From NCBI GenBank assembly GCA_012064385.1, contig QRDG01000527.1:246087-310086 (forward strand): 64,000 bases of DNA, read 5' to 3'. The notes beneath the pieces were generated by a model that worked only from the letters and a program-made list of their open reading frames with translations, searched no databases and was not told the origin of the DNA. The translations under genes and the position numbers were made by a program. This DNA is from Puccinellia tenuiflora (lineage: Eukaryota > Streptophyta > Magnoliopsida > Poales > Poaceae). Shown piece by piece: positions 1 through 13,500 of this stretch (positions are counted from its first letter, which is position 1; each line of letters opens with the position of its first letter).

Positions 1-3000
1 AGCAAGGCACGAAGCTAGGCGATTCAGAATCGGGTCCTATATGTTTTTTGAATTATAGATTTTTTTCCATTCGATTGTGCTATCAAAATTCCAATCGATT
101 GAATTCGCTAAGTCGCAATTTTATAGGAACCTGAACATCCACTCCAGCCTCTTTTTATGACCCGATCGTGCAAGAGCGAGACCCTTTTGGCATTGCTTAA
201 CTGATGATTATTCCGACAGCTTTACCTAATTTTGAAATACTGTGTTCCCAACTTCCCATCGAATTCATGTGTTTTACTATTCCTGCATTTCTCAATATCG
301 TGATCCAAAGAGACCCTTGACAATCTTCACCAAATAATCCGTAACACCGAATTGAAATTACACAAATATTGAGGGTCAATTTCGACCTTGGTCTACATGA
401 AGATCCATCAGACCATCACTTAGCTACTTACTTGCAAATAAATCCGAATGGAAACTTTATATTTGGCATCAAACATGTGCAACCTTAACAAGTCACTTTT
501 AGAAAGAAGGCTTTCTCCCAACTTTAAACTAATAAAAAACTCAAACGGCCAACGGTGTAACTAAACCAATGCTTGGTTACATGCCTGCATATAAGTACAA
601 CCGTGTCAGGAAATTATTACATCCAGTCAACGAGATTTGATAGTTGCATTATTCATAAAAATGAAGAGTTCGTGCCATAAAATTGTGGAAAACAGGGGAA
701 AAAATAAACACAAGTCCGAAAAGTACAGAAGAAGAATACATGCATCTTTTTCGTTCATAAGTGATCATTACTCTGAGATTAGTTCTCTAAAACAGATTGG
801 GTTTTAGCTCACATTGCAGAAGGGCAAAACCTGTTGAGACACCATGACCAAAATTTTAAAAGTCGTTCTCGCACAGACACCCAAACTCACCTCTAATAAA
901 CATCTTGAAAGGGACGGTTCCATTGGAATAATAACAGCACTAACAACAACCAAAACAAACAACAAAGATGCGAACACCGCTAGGCACAACACAAGGAATA
1001 ATCCAAGACGTCATTTGTCCCTGACACTATGTATGCAAAGACATGTCAAAACTATTAACAAGAACAATACATAGTTTCTTCGTTGTGACACGTCACCAAA
1101 ATGGATAAGCACATTAAACACATCAGTATGCAGCGTCATGATGGGATAATGACCTGACCCTACGTTGCTCTGGAGTATAGAATGTGCTCTTGACAGTAGT
1201 TTATCTGCAACTGCGGGATCCAAGCAATGATGCAGCCACGGACCAAAACCAAAAGACCATGCCACTAAAGTGGCTTATCACACACCAATCACATGTTTAA
1301 AGGGCACTCAGTATGATTATTACAGATAGCCTGATGCTGAGGCTATCGTCTTTGCCGACTGCATCTTGCATGGATGGCTCTGTTGAAACCTTGGATCAGA
1401 GATATGATTAGCCAGAGTGGTCAAACTAACACCCATGGTTAGGTCTAAAGGAGATTTGGTTATTCTATGGAAGCACCAGGTACTGCAATCATTATCCACT
1501 ACATATCTTTATGGAAATAATAATATCTAACAATACCTATATTAAAAAACTTATTAGTCAGCACATATGGCTTTGCTGTAAGAGGGGTTTGCTTAGTTGT
1601 AAAATGTACAGAATAACAAGTGTATTAATCTGGATTAGTATATACGTGGGTCTTGAACTACTAAATGCAACTTGGTTCAACACTCAAGAGCAGAGGTCGG
1701 CATGCAATTTTGGGTAGCAGCCGTCAGATGTGAACATGGCAGCTAGGTGAGGTCCCTTTCATAGTGGCCTTAATCAAAAGGGTATTTCTACAGTTCTCGC
1801 GGGGAGACAGAGATACTATTGGGTTTGAATAGCAGTACTGCTTAACTGTGAGCACGAAGTTTGAAACAAAACAGAGTCAGAATAGGCTTATTGGTGGATC
1901 TAGGGCAGAAGGAAGTGTAGCTTACCCAACTTAACTGTACTTCCTGCAGACCTGCAACATGTGCGAATGCAGAAGCAGGCTCGATTGATGCTTGACCGTT
2001 TCTTATACTGTAGTATATGACCGACATGAGTACTTGTGCCAATAGTTTAAACAACAGGTGAACCATAGTTTTTCTATTAGAAAATAGCATAATTACAGGT
2101 GAACAACAGTTATGCTCAATGTAGCAAAGGGTGGCTTTAATAGCCTTGTTGTCCTCGTACAGTCTCTTCCCTGTATTACGTAATTACATACTATAGGATA
2201 TGCATAACTTCGCAGGAAAAGGCACCGGCTAAATTTTATGGGATGCTCAGCGGAGCATCTGATCTAATGATCTTCATTGAGAAACGGAAGGTAAATATTA
2301 GCTTCCTAGTTCAGAGTTCAAGCAACCCAGAAAGAAATCGACTGGTTCAAAAAGAACACAAAATGCAATGAGGGAGTAACTTGTCTGTCTTGCCAAAACA
2401 TGGAATCAATCTATCCCAGATAAATTATGCAAAATATAATGACTAGATTGTACATAAGTTATGTAACACACTTGACTGAAGACAAGGTCAATGTCCAGCC
2501 ACAGCGGAGAGCTCCCTCACATGCATAGCACCCCGCTTGCACTTATTTCCATGGTTTGTGCAAAAAGAATATCCCGAGGCGCTACGTTTAGACCTGACAA
2601 GAATTATATGCTAGCGCAACGACAATTTACACTAAGCTCTTTGCCTTCCCAGGATTCAGCTAATATTGGCAAGAAAATGCACTACAGTGAACAAAGGTGC
2701 ATGTACATGCCAAAAAATGACAACCATCAGAGCAGGTAAGATCCCTTCGATCCAAGTTAACGACCATCCAAAAAATTGGTACGGTACCCTACATTTTACT
2801 ATTGCTCACACTTCATACATATCCTAATTCTAAATTGATTCATGGAAATTTTTAATTTATATTGACATGCACTATATGCATAGGCACATAGCTTTTCCTT
2901 TTTTTTTTAGTTTTTGAGAAGATAAGTTTAAACTTACTGAGTATCCTGAGTTCATTCAGAAAATTGGCGCCCTTTTGTCTTGCTCCCAGTGCAACTAATA

Positions 3001-3710
3001 ATATTCAAGACTTCATACAGAAGATCATCTCGAATTACACCGGCATGGGTTAGTGAGAGTTAAAGGCTGGAAAAGCTAGTTGGAAATACATCTGATTCGT
3101 CACTGATTCCCTTGTTTCAGTATTCCTGCTTGAATAAGAGAGAGAACATATACCAGTCACCAATAATATTCACCTCAGAATGCAAATGAAAACTGGACAT
3201 GGAAATGTGGCCCAGCAGAACTATTTGATGATCAATTCCATACAATGAAGCACTGCCGACTCCAGGGAAACAGTTAACATGTCTATACACAAGTGATGAC
3301 TATTAATGATGCGAAACCAACACTCCAAATATGCAAAGGAACTTCAAATAGTCTCGGTGTAAGAACATAACCCAACTAAAACACAGGTCCAATTATTGGA
3401 TCCCTTTAATGTGTTATTATTGAACCAAAGGTCCTACATGCTGCATAGTACAGAAAGGGCACGTTGATCATCACATAAATCAACGATAGCTCATGGTGCA
3501 GTTTGAGAGAATATCGTAAGGCACCCCTTGCTTGCAGGCCACCGACCAATCATGTTCAGAGGTCCACCAGATTACCTAGTACGCTAGTACTTACTTGCCA
3601 ACCTAGAGGATTTTTTCCACGGACGATCCTACCAGATCTTTGGAATGAAAAACGGCATTACAAATGTTCACCGATAATTATCTTTTATGAAAGTGTTTCC
3701 CTCAGTTACC
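1..3710. other. Intergenic sequence, no gene recognised
   Basis: No long open frame, conserved motif, terminal repeat or RNA gene was recognised on either strand. Short open frames of 60-84 codons occur, the longest being 1011-1265 on the minus strand, but none resembles a known family and their composition matches the AT-rich surroundings. The stretch could include introns or untranslated parts of a gene lying off the left edge, which cannot be excluded by eye. The right end is set by the start of a Copia-like LTR. Confidence 0.5.
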
Positions 3711-4065
3711 TGTTAGAACATTGTCGAATATATGTACAAGTTGTGTTGTAATTGGACATGCATTAGTGTAGCGTTGGATTATGAGTCGACCACATGTAAC
3801 CCGGTCCTGATATATAAATGCACGGTGGAGTAGGCAAAAGAGGCTAGACAAAAGCAGGTGGACTAGATTGTTTGTCCTCGTATGATCGACGTCCGTCTCA
3901 TATTTCTAACAAGTGGTATCAGACCAAGGTTTTAGAGGTCGGGATATATTGATCTAGAGGGAGACGACGAAGATCGACGGCGGACGATAGTAGGTACAAT
4001 AACCTCTGAAATTTGAACCTTATTTGGTCTAATTACCAGAATTTTTTTGCAAAGAGAGTAGTGTT
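3711..4065 (+). mobile_element. Copia-like retrotransposon 5' end: 201-bp LTR, PBS and leader
   Basis: The LTR runs 3711-3911. It begins TGTTAGAA and ends TTCTAACA, so its tips are a perfect inverted repeat with TG...CA ends. A TATA-like TATATAAATG lies at about 3811. Immediately after it, GTGGTATCAGACC (from 3913) resembles the initiator-methionine tRNA primer-binding site TGGTATCAGAGC used by most Copia elements. The leader is cut at 4066 by a Gypsy LTR. No 3' LTR or coding part of this element is seen elsewhere in the window, so only its 5' end is present. The short LTR would fit a small Copia or a TRIM; I cannot tell which. Confidence 0.75.
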
Positions 4066-4890
4066 TGTTGGGGTTATGCCGAACAGGTACCCTCACGGAT
4101 ATGAAGCTAAGCCATGATACCAGGGTGGCCCATAGTGGTGATAAGCCGAATTCCGGCTTATCCGGCGGCCCAGTATGATGAAGCGCAGGAAGCCCATCCG
4201 GCTAAGGAAGGTTCCAGAATGTAGCTGGGATTGCGGAAGACTTAGCCCACAAGACAAAGCCCAAGCCGGATTAGTTTAGGACTCTGACTTAGTCGGTAGG
4301 TTTTTTCCTGTAAGCCCTAGGCCGGACGCCTTTATAAGCCGGCCTATGGGACGCCTTAGGGCACGAACAATCTCCACCTCAATCCACTGTAACTTGGCGA
4401 TATTGCCATATAGTGAATTATAGCAGCACGTAGGATCTCGCCACCGACGTGGGATCAGAAGCTGGGTAAACTCGTGTCCATGGAGCCGGAATCACCAACT
4501 CCAAAACCCCTCTCTCTACCTAGCTCGATGGCACCCCTGCCGCGGCTAGATTCGACAATACCACGACAGTTGGCGCCCACCGTGGGACAGGAGAACTCTG
4601 GGGTTTTGATCTGTCCAGGAGCTGCAGGCGGAGTCGGCGACGCCATCGCGGTCGGCATGGTGAGCTACTTCGACGAATCGGGAGCCGGCCACGTCTTCAA
4701 CGACGGCCTCTGGACGCCGGCAAAGGAGGATCCCGCTGGCTGGTCCACTATCTCCATCGGCGGCTTCGACATCTTCGTCGGCTTCACCGCCCAGGCTTTG
4801 GACGATCTCGGTTTCACATCGAGTTTGCCCACCACCCACCCCTACAACATTGAAGACGGATCGGATCTGGACTCTGAGGAGCTAGCTGAT
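4066..4890 (+). mobile_element. Truncated Tat-like Gypsy retrotransposon (5' LTR, PBS, gag start)
   Basis: The LTR spans about 4066-4568 (503 bp), starting TGTTGGGG and ending CCACGACA. It has a TATA-like TTTATAAG at about 4331. Directly downstream TGGCGCCCACCGTGGGA (4571-4587) is the primer-binding site typical of many plant Gypsy elements. The start of gag follows, and the element ends at the ambiguous base at 4891. The LTR tip CACGACA is shared with two other elements in the window (3' LTR ending 25900 and solo LTR ending 51521), suggesting related families. It is inserted in the leader of the Copia-like element that starts at 3711. Confidence 0.8.
4657..4890 (+). CDS. Partial gag N-terminus of Tat-like Gypsy element
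   Basis: An open frame begins with an ATG at 4657, 69 bp after the primer-binding site, and runs without a stop to the N at 4891 (78 residues). It starts MVSYFDESGAGHVF and is acidic toward the end. The position just behind the PBS and the composition fit the leader part of a Tat-lineage gag polyprotein. No zinc knuckle is reached. Function would be capsid formation. An upstream in-frame ATG exists in the LTR (4474) but is unlikely to be the start because it precedes the PBS. Confidence 0.6.
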
Positions 4891-4891
4891 N

Positions 4892-6219
4892 AATCATACA
4901 AAAATTATTATCCATCCAACAATTATGAAAAATTGGATGCACTCTAAAATGTTTTCTATTTAAGGGCCTAAAAGATCCCAATTTCATTGCAACGAAATTG
5001 AACAATGCACTCTAGAATGTAAAAGACTCCATTCTATATACACCATTACCTTTTACTTTAAAAAAAATTATGCGTATATTTAAAAAGCAAAAATACATAG
5101 AGCGCACTAAATTGATCATAGAAAAATAATTATTCATAAAAAACTATGAAGAACTAGGATCTTTATCTGATATTTTTAAATATAAATTGTCCATAAATTA
5201 TATATCCATAAGTATTTGTTAAAAAAATTGACATCTATTTGTGCAAACTTTTGGATAAACAATTAACTTCAAAAGTAGGTTTTATACCAGATAACGAATC
5301 GACAAAAAATCATGATTTTTTCTTATGATTGGTTACTCTGTATTGAATATTTTATTTGTAAACTATATAGAGTATGTTTTAGTAACAACTGGTGCTTCAT
5401 ATAAAATTCATCCATTGCATCCACACAAAAAGTAATTATTTTTTGGATGAGTAATCATTTTAATTATTTTTCAGAGGTTCTACAATTGTTTACCCCAATT
5501 GAAGCATCGACTTGCGGTGCTAGTTGTAAGTTTTGCTTTCAACGGGCTAAATAGTTGATCAAACAACCAAGTGGTGAAAACTACAATAGATTAGACCACC
5601 ACCAAGTGAAAAATGCTAAAAGAAATCTGCACACGTCGTGATTTGCAAAACACATGAAGTAGTAGGTGGTGGAATCTGCAATTTCCTCTATTTTTTCTTG
5701 GAGCATATCGGTGGTAGTAAATGATAAAACTGACCATGAAAAAAAAAACGACGGTTTACTAGCGTAAATATACGGACGTGGGAGATCCGTAGATTTTCCG
5801 GACGATTACAGAGCTAAAACGACGATCCAATAGGGCCCGTAGGGAAAATGATAATATCTGGAAAAAAAATCATATTCGATATTATCTCGACGCTTTACAT
5901 CAAGCATTGAGAGTGAAGCACATATTTGCGTTGTCATTTTTATGTTTTTTGTCAAAGGTTTTCAAAAGAAAATTGTACATTAATAGGAGATGCATGGCTA
6001 TCCGTCGCTTTTTCTGCCAAGAGCTTGTTAAATAGTCGATTAAATGACCAAGTGGTGAAATTGTAATACATTAGATCATCTTCGGCGGAAACTACAAAAT
6101 ATCCATGTGGTTTCTGCAACACATGAAGTAGTACGTGGAAAAACCTACAATTTCCCAACAAAAATGTTTTGCGGTACACACATAGACTGCACTTGCGGTA
6201 CGAGTGTCTGTCGTGTCCG
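4892..6219. other. AT-rich intergenic stretch
   Basis: No coding potential was recognised. The sequence is AT-rich up to about 5490 and then contains two diverged copies of one segment (about 5555-5690 and 6030-6160). The left edge is the N at 4891, so contiguity with the retrotransposon on its left is uncertain. The right edge is the target site of a Harbinger element. Confidence 0.55.
5555..6160 (+). repeat. Diverged direct repeat, two copies about 470 bp apart
   Basis: Copy 1 (about 5555-5690) and copy 2 (about 6030-6160) share, in the same order, CCAAGTGGTGAAA, ATTAGA.CA, ACACATGAAGTAGTA and CAATTTCC, with substitutions and small indels between them. This is an old local duplication or two fragments of one dispersed repeat. 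No coding frame is conserved. Confidence 0.6.
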
Positions 6220-6546
6220 TTAGAGATGCTCTAGCAGATCCTTATTTATCGACCCTTAAAATCCGTGTAAGGGGAATCGTCAAATGATTTTAAGGGCTCA
6301 AAACCGCTTGGGCAGAAGAGATACGCCTGGACAGAACATGATGCGTTCCGCGTGAGACCTCGCCAAACCGTAAAACAGTTTTGCAATCTGCTTAAATTCA
6401 TATGCATCAAATAAGATGGATATAGGTTAAGCACACCAAATAAATTGGAAATAAGTTGCACATAAGTACATAACATAGGTGTTCAACTTAGCATAGACAA
6501 TAACATAAATTTATAATTGTTTGAATCAGATGGCACCACCACGACC

Positions 6547-8243
6547 TCATTCTCCATCACCACCGGCATGACCACCACCACCACCACCACGAGCAGCAGC
6601 CAATTGCTTCCTCCACTGTTCCATGATCTCCATCCTCCTCATGTTCCACCACTCCTTTGTGATATCGTCCATGTCGGTTGGCTTCATCATCATCACCCGG
6701 TTCTCCTCGGCTAGCAGGGCCGCCATCGCCTTCTCATCCTCTACCTTTGTTCTTCGCTCCCTCTCAAGGATCTCTGCCTTCACCCTATCCCCCTTGAGCT
6801 TTAGTCTTCGCTCCTCGAACATTTCCTTGCGCTTCGTAACCTCTCAGATTAGAAGCCACTTTGCCTCCTTGTCTTGGTACCTCTTCTCGGCCAAAGACAA
6901 CTTTTGAGCTTCAACCAACTCCTTGTGTTTCACCACTTCATCAATCTTGGCTTTCAAGTTGGCGGCGTCCTTCTCCTTCTTCTTCCTTGCTTTCTCCTTG
7001 TTCCTCCCATAGGGCTTGTCCTTGTTTCTCCCCCCCCCCTTTGGTGGATCATTATCGTCATCGTCATCGATGGAGTTCAAAGCACCCTTCATCGGTGGAC
7101 CTTCTTGGTCCCTCAACTACCATTTCTCACTATGCTCAATCAATTTTCCAACAATGAAAGAGGAGAAATGGCTTGCCTTTCGAAGCCGACATTTGCTTGA
7201 ACCCTTCTTGGGCAATGCGATCCTACATCCGAGAAGCAATCAATGTGAGGTGCATTTGCAAAAACCACATACGCAACATAATGAAACTAAATGGCAAATA
7301 AACTTACATAATCATCTATGGTGGTACCACTTGGAGGGGCATTGCTCACTTGCTCCAAGTAACCACTCCAATTGCTACAAGTTGACTTGACCACGTCCTA
7401 ACGATCTTGGAGTGATCCCAATGTGCGAGGTGTCTTGGCCAGTCTAGCCAGCATGAGACGATGACACTTGTCCTAGACTCGTTGCCAATATCTCTTGTCG
7501 GTTTGGTCATTGCCGACAATGGCATCGAGTGAAATGGCCTCCCATGCCTTGATCAAAATCTTATCTTCAGCCTCGATAAAATTGAATGATCTCTTTTGGA
7601 GAGGCGGCTGAGATGGATCGAACACTTCCTCCTCAATCTCCTCGCAATCGTCACCATCCTCTTCCCCATCCATGCCGTTGTCAAAGGACGACAGAGGCGC
7701 ACTATGGATATCGACCTCATTCTCCTCTATAATATTCACGTAGAAGGTAGGAACGCTATGCAAATAACTATGAAACGAAATAAATCACAATTCCGCTACG
7801 AATTTTCGCTAGAGACACACCATGAAGACCGAATTTCATACCTTAATTTCCTCATCCGACACAAACGGCGGAGTGGGCTGCCCGCGGAATGGGGGGCCAA
7901 CAGGCAGAGTAGGATGTGCTCCTCGTGCAGCCAGTTTCTTCGCCTTATTCAGATCTCGTGCAGCAGCAGGCGGCACGACTGGCGCTGTCTTCGACCAACC
8001 CCTAGACGGAATCGGCATGGTGGCCACCAGGACCGATTGTCGAACTGATGGGCCGCCGGCTGCATGAACCACAGGGGCACCCTGTTGTCGCCGTTTGAGC
8101 GTGGGACTCGACAACAGACTCTGCTGGGAGGGCCACAACCGAATGTCACGTGGTGACTGGGAGCATAGAGGGCAGAGCTGACGGGAGCGATGATTGGGAG
8201 GAGTGACCACGGGAAGGACGGGAAGAGGGTTGATGGAGTCCAT
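6547..8243 (-). pseudogene. Harbinger ORF1 (Myb/SANT-like, NAM-associated C-terminus), degenerate
   Basis: Minus-strand segments read in order as one plant Harbinger ORF1 protein. A proline-rich first exon lies at about 8243-7836. An acidic segment and a SANT-like helix (KILIKAWEAISLDAIVGNDQ, then a tryptophan) lie at 7763-7473. A charged segment with GRNKEKARKKKEK follows at 7116-6844, and a C-terminal coiled coil with DDITKEWWNMRRMEIMEQ at 6822-6547. In this family ORF1 is the DNA-binding partner that works in the nucleus with a separately encoded DDE transposase. It is broken by a TAG right after the 7473 segment, a frame change between 7473 and 7116, and an in-frame TAG at about 6844. The poly-glycine tail before the stop is usual low complexity. 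The family assignment is fairly sure; exon edges are approximate. Confidence 0.7.
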
Positions 8244-8441
8244 GGAAGACGAGGGAAGTGCAGCGGCAATGGAGTTTGGGGGGAAGAGGAGATCGGCGGT
8301 GGCGGGGAAGCGGGAAGGAAAGGAGCTAAAATGTCCGTGGCGCCTAGCGGATATGGGAAACCTAAAACTCGGACGCGAAACCCGTGTATATGACGTTCTC
8401 GGACCCAGTTTTAGTTTTCCCTTAAAATATTAAGGGCGGGC

Positions 8442-10501
8442 TGAAAGAACAAACGATGTTCCGGATGTCGCCTAGAGGGGGGGTGAATAGGCGATTAACA
8501 CTTTTTCTATTTAGGGGCTTGATAATTGCGGAATAAAACTATGTGTTTAAATTAACAAGCCAACAACCTAAATTACTAGGTTTACCTATGTGCACCAACA
8601 ACTTATGCTAAGCAAGGCAAGCAACAAGGTGATAGCAAGATATAGACTTCAAGCACGATGGCTATCACAATGTAAATTTGCATAAGTAAAAGCTCGGGTG
8701 TAGAAATAACCGAGACATGCGGAGACAAGGATTTATTCCCGAGTTCCTCCTTGTTAAGGGAGTACGTCTCGTTGTAGGGGTGTGAGCTCGCCACAAGAGG
8801 CCTACTCAAGATTCCACAAAGGCCTCACCCTATTCTCCGATGAACCGCACCCAAAGGTTTGGTTCACCTTCCACTATCGGAATCCTTCGAGGCGGAATCC
8901 GGAGCCTTTACACCATAAAGCTTGGGGCACGCATCCACAACCGAATTGGAGGCTCCCAAGAATCACCACAACACCGTCTAGGGTCCAATGACCCAAGAGT
9001 AACAATCTCCCAACCGTCAATCCCACGAATCACCATGGGGAGCACAACCCGATGCAACTAATGCAAAAGGAGAATATCACACCAAGTGATCAAATCCTTC
9101 TCCCCAAAATCCAACCAAAGCAACTAATGCTATGGAGGGATTTAGGAGGAAGAACGAAGGAGAAACACCAAGAACTCCAAAATCTAGATCCAACGAGTTC
9201 CCCTCACTTAGAGGAGATTTTGTTTGGTGGAGTAGTGGATCTAGATCTCCTCTCTTGTTTCCCTAAATTTGGCCAAGAATCATCGGAGAGATTAGGAGGA
9301 ATCGAGCTCTCAAGTTTTGCAACAATGGAGGAGAGAGAGGGGAAAAAACTAGTTGAAACAATGGGGAAGAAGCCCCTTTTATATGGGGCCTCAAAATGTG
9401 GCCGTTGGGGGCAGAAAAGCTCCCAGCCTCGACAGCCCGGCCTAGGGCCGGCCTGGGGCCGGCCTGGCTGGGCAGGAACCCGAAGCGGCCGGCCTTGGCC
9501 CGGCCTGAGCCCGGCCTGGGCTGGCCAAACTGTAGAAAAACATCCAACACGAAAACAAACATATTTTGATCATCCGAACTCCGTTTTCGATGTTCTTGGG
9601 CTCGTTGGAATCGCAACGAAAAGCTCTACAAGAATATACAGGGAAACATCATAGTCCAACAAGGGAGAATTAAACCAAATGTGGAAAGGTCAAACCTTCT
9701 CTCGCAAACCAGAAATGCTATATCTTTTGTAAATGAAGTCCGAATGAAGTGAAACCAATTTTGTTGGAAAGAGGACGACAAATGATACCCTTAGAAATAG
9801 CAAACAAGTAATGGAGATTTTGCAAAGAAATGGAAGATATAAACCTTCCGCACGGATGAACCGGCAAAATCTCCAATACCGAAACTGCAATAGAAGACGC
9901 ATATGAAAACCGTTTTCGGTGACCTTGGCCTTGTCATGACGAGCACGACAAGCACCAAGACCACACCACGATAAGATCCAAATAAGAACCAATAAAGATG
10001 ATTGCAATGATGCAAAGGTTTATGCTCTCTACGACAATACGGTCGAGATATTCGGTCCAGAGCCCCTCTTGATAGTACGGTTATCTATCCTATAATACGG
10101 TCTCTCACTAAACAATATGAGACCGGTAAAATAGAAACCCTATCAAGATCATACCTTTGCCTTGCGCATAAATCCCCTTGAGGTCGATGAAGATGATCTT
10201 CATCTCCTCAAGACGCACCACCTTCCTCGATTGCGCTTCGGTGAAGATTCACTTGATGCTCCCCCATACACCAAGATGGGAGACGCTCTCTTCGGCATAT
10301 CTTCACTTGGCCTTGAGTGATGATCAACCCGCACAAAGTCTTGATCAACACAAACTTTTCTTCCCTTAACCTTGATTCCAACAAATGGAGATCAAGCAAC
10401 TCAAATGGACACACCTATAAATATAGCTCAATGCAAACATTAGTCCATAGAGATTGTCATTAATTACCAAAACCATGCATGGGGGCAACCATGCACTTTC
10501 A
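8442..10501 (-). repeat. 3' LTR of the minus-strand Copia-type element (2060 bp)
   Basis: It has perfect TGAAAG...CTTTCA ends and aligns along its length with 16233-18003. It holds a GC-rich block of GGCCGGCC-type repeats (about 9440-9530) that is longer here than in the partner LTR. It also keeps a 265-bp segment (10066-10330) that the partner LTR lacks. Open frames across the LTR are incidental. Confidence 0.9.
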
Positions 10502-13500
10502 AACTCCCCCATTTTGGTAATTGATGACAATCCCTTATTAAGAGGGTTTATATAATGAATAAAGCATCCTTGCAAGACAAACTAGCAAGGATGCAAAGCG
10601 CATTAAAGGCAAATGCAACAAACGCATAAAACCCAAATTCCCTTAAACCCTCTAAACTTCTCCCCAATGTTCATGGATTGCCGAAATGGGAAGAAAAATT
10701 TAGAGAGCCAATATAATATGAGTTCCTCCATAAAGGTGATGACAATCCCTTTTAACGAAAAATTAGAGGAAATCAAACTATATTGAGGATCCAAAGATTG
10801 CAAAAAGATGAAATCATTTTAAACATCTCCACAAAGGAGAAAAGCAATCGAAAGATCCAAAGCGAGAGTTCTAAATAAAAACGGAGAAGCTCCCCAATGT
10901 TCATGCACAAATGAGGAGTGCACAAATATGGTATCCTCGCTCCCCAAAATCATCTAGAACACGCAACAAGTACAAAAGTGCATAAAGCAAAAGCAAATCA
11001 TAGCACTTGCACCAAAGATGTGGTTGAGCCATAAGGAGATACCAATTTTCAAAAAATCATCATAAGATAGGCCCAACCGAGATAAAAGGACGATCTTTTA
11101 AAGAAATATTTTCACAAGCTTAGGGATACCAATTGGAAACTAAAACCAATTGAAAATGCCAAAAGCTAGTGAGAGCATTTAGTCAAATGAAAATCAACAT
11201 GCTCACCATGGTAGGCATGAGGTCAAAGATCTTCAAGCAATACATGAGTGTGTAAAGATACCAATAAACAATAAGACAAGCACCCATGAGACAAATTTGG
11301 AGCCACCAAAGAATTATAGAAGAAACACAAGGTGGCTCAAAAAGAAATAGGATACCAACTAAAAGGTGACCTCTCTCATATGTATAGGTTTCTAATTAGA
11401 CAAACCATGAAGATATACATCTGCAAAGAAACATATACATACGAAATGGTTCAGGAAAAAGAGAACAAGGTATCCAAAAGGAAGTCATAAATATACAAAC
11501 GAGATTGTTGCTTGAAAGCATGGCACATAGCTCAAATTTATCTCATTGTATATAAATGAACTTCAAATAGATCAAATGCATCACACATATCGCTAAGGGA
11601 ACAAGAGATAGTGGAGATGCTTTGAAATAGGCAACAAGTATCACAAAGGAATAATATCAATTGAAGAAAAGGTTTTTGCAAATTCATCACACATATCACA
11701 AAGATATATTAAGTGAAGGAAATAAGGCAAAACCACACCAATTGCACATAAAAGATTTCATGCCAAGAGGCAACCTACACAAGGTTGAATACTAGAAAAG
11801 TATGCATGGGATAGATACTTGTTACCGAGATGAATTGACGATGAAGATGATGAGAGTTGGTTTGACATCAAAGCTTGACTCCGACAATCACACGGTGAGA
11901 ACACCTTCCTTATGAATGAGGCAAGCAACCAATGCATCTCCATTGTACCTAAAACAAAATTAGAGTACAAAATGGTTCCCAGACTCATTGGGTCCCATAG
12001 TAGTTAGATAAACTACAATATATAGGAAACACTCCACATAAATATGTGCATATAGATATGAAATTGAATTTCATGCACATCTTAGCCGATTTAGGATTCG
12101 GTGGAGTATCCCCTATGTATTGGAACAAGAAAGACTAGCATGCTAAAATAATATAAATTATTAACCGAGCATGCAAAGGCTTACGAGAACCAAGCGAGAT
12201 ACAATTTGGACAAAAACACCAAGTAAACCAAGAAGGGAGCACACCAAAGTGTGACCCAAAAAGATTGTCCAAATTATATCAAAATCCAAATCAACACATG
12301 ATTGAGGAAAAATCAAATCAACAAATGATTGATTCCAAAATACATCAACACATGAAGTGTGATATCAAAAGGAATCAAATCAACACAACAAATGATCGAT
12401 AAGACACCAATTGAAAATAAGATACCAATTAAAACAAAAAAAAACAACTAGGAGAAAAGATACCAAGAAGAGGATAATACTTGACCGAAATCAAGTAAAG
12501 TAAAATAAGGCAAAAAGGTATCAAGACTCACACAATAAATATCAATTGGAACAAATATCTATGGAGGAGATATTAAATTCCAATTAATACCAATTGAAGG
12601 TACCAACACATAAGATAGAGAATCAAATGCCAGTTGAAAGGATCAAATATTGATAGATAGGATAGTGTTCTAAATAAAAAGGAATGCTCCCCCAAGATTG
12701 ATGCATTATCTTAGATATTTGCATTTGAATACAAAATGCACACACAAGGGATCATTACTCTCCATATTTTATCTAAAACACTAAACACTACCGATTGAAA
12801 GATAGGATCCTTGCAAGAGGCAAAGAGGGCAATAATTAGGGCAATTTAATGCAAGAGCCAAAGTGAAGATGATCTACAAAATCCACCACAATTACTAATA
12901 TCACTTGTCATGGACAAGGAGTATATAGAGATATTTCTCGGTGGTATATAGGAATGATGTTCAAGACCAACTCCACAACAAATAAGCATATGGCAAGAGA
13001 TAAGAATTAACAAGCCATATTTTGAAAAAGGTTTGTTGGTAGTTTCAACTATTCGAACCAACCGGCAAAGCCATGGTTAAAATAAGATGAAACAAATGGT
13101 TTCTCACATAATATATGGAAATGGATATTAGAGAAAAACCACACCAAGCAAACTTACGCAAACAAGAGCCAAAAGATAACCAAAAAGAAAAATGGAACTT
13201 GTTTGAGCCAACATGCCACATAGGAATAAGATAACTTGTAATATCAAATCTTAAGTGGCAAACCTCAAATGTTCACATTTTGTGGGATTGTAATATGCAC
13301 ATAGCTTATTACTCCCCCATAATGTGATAATTCATTTATTTTTAAACAAGAGGCAAATAAGACCAACTAGAGAAATTAATGGACATTGTAGAATTTGAAT
13401 TTCTCATGAAAATGACATACCACATAGTAACTAGATAATATTGAAATATCAATACTAGGTGGTGTGCCTCATGTACACACATTTTTAGGTTTGTGAGGTG

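Noticed and set aside
1011..1265. 84-codon minus-strand open frame
   Set aside because: No homology recognised, no neighbouring exon pattern, and a frame of this length is expected by chance in this much sequence.
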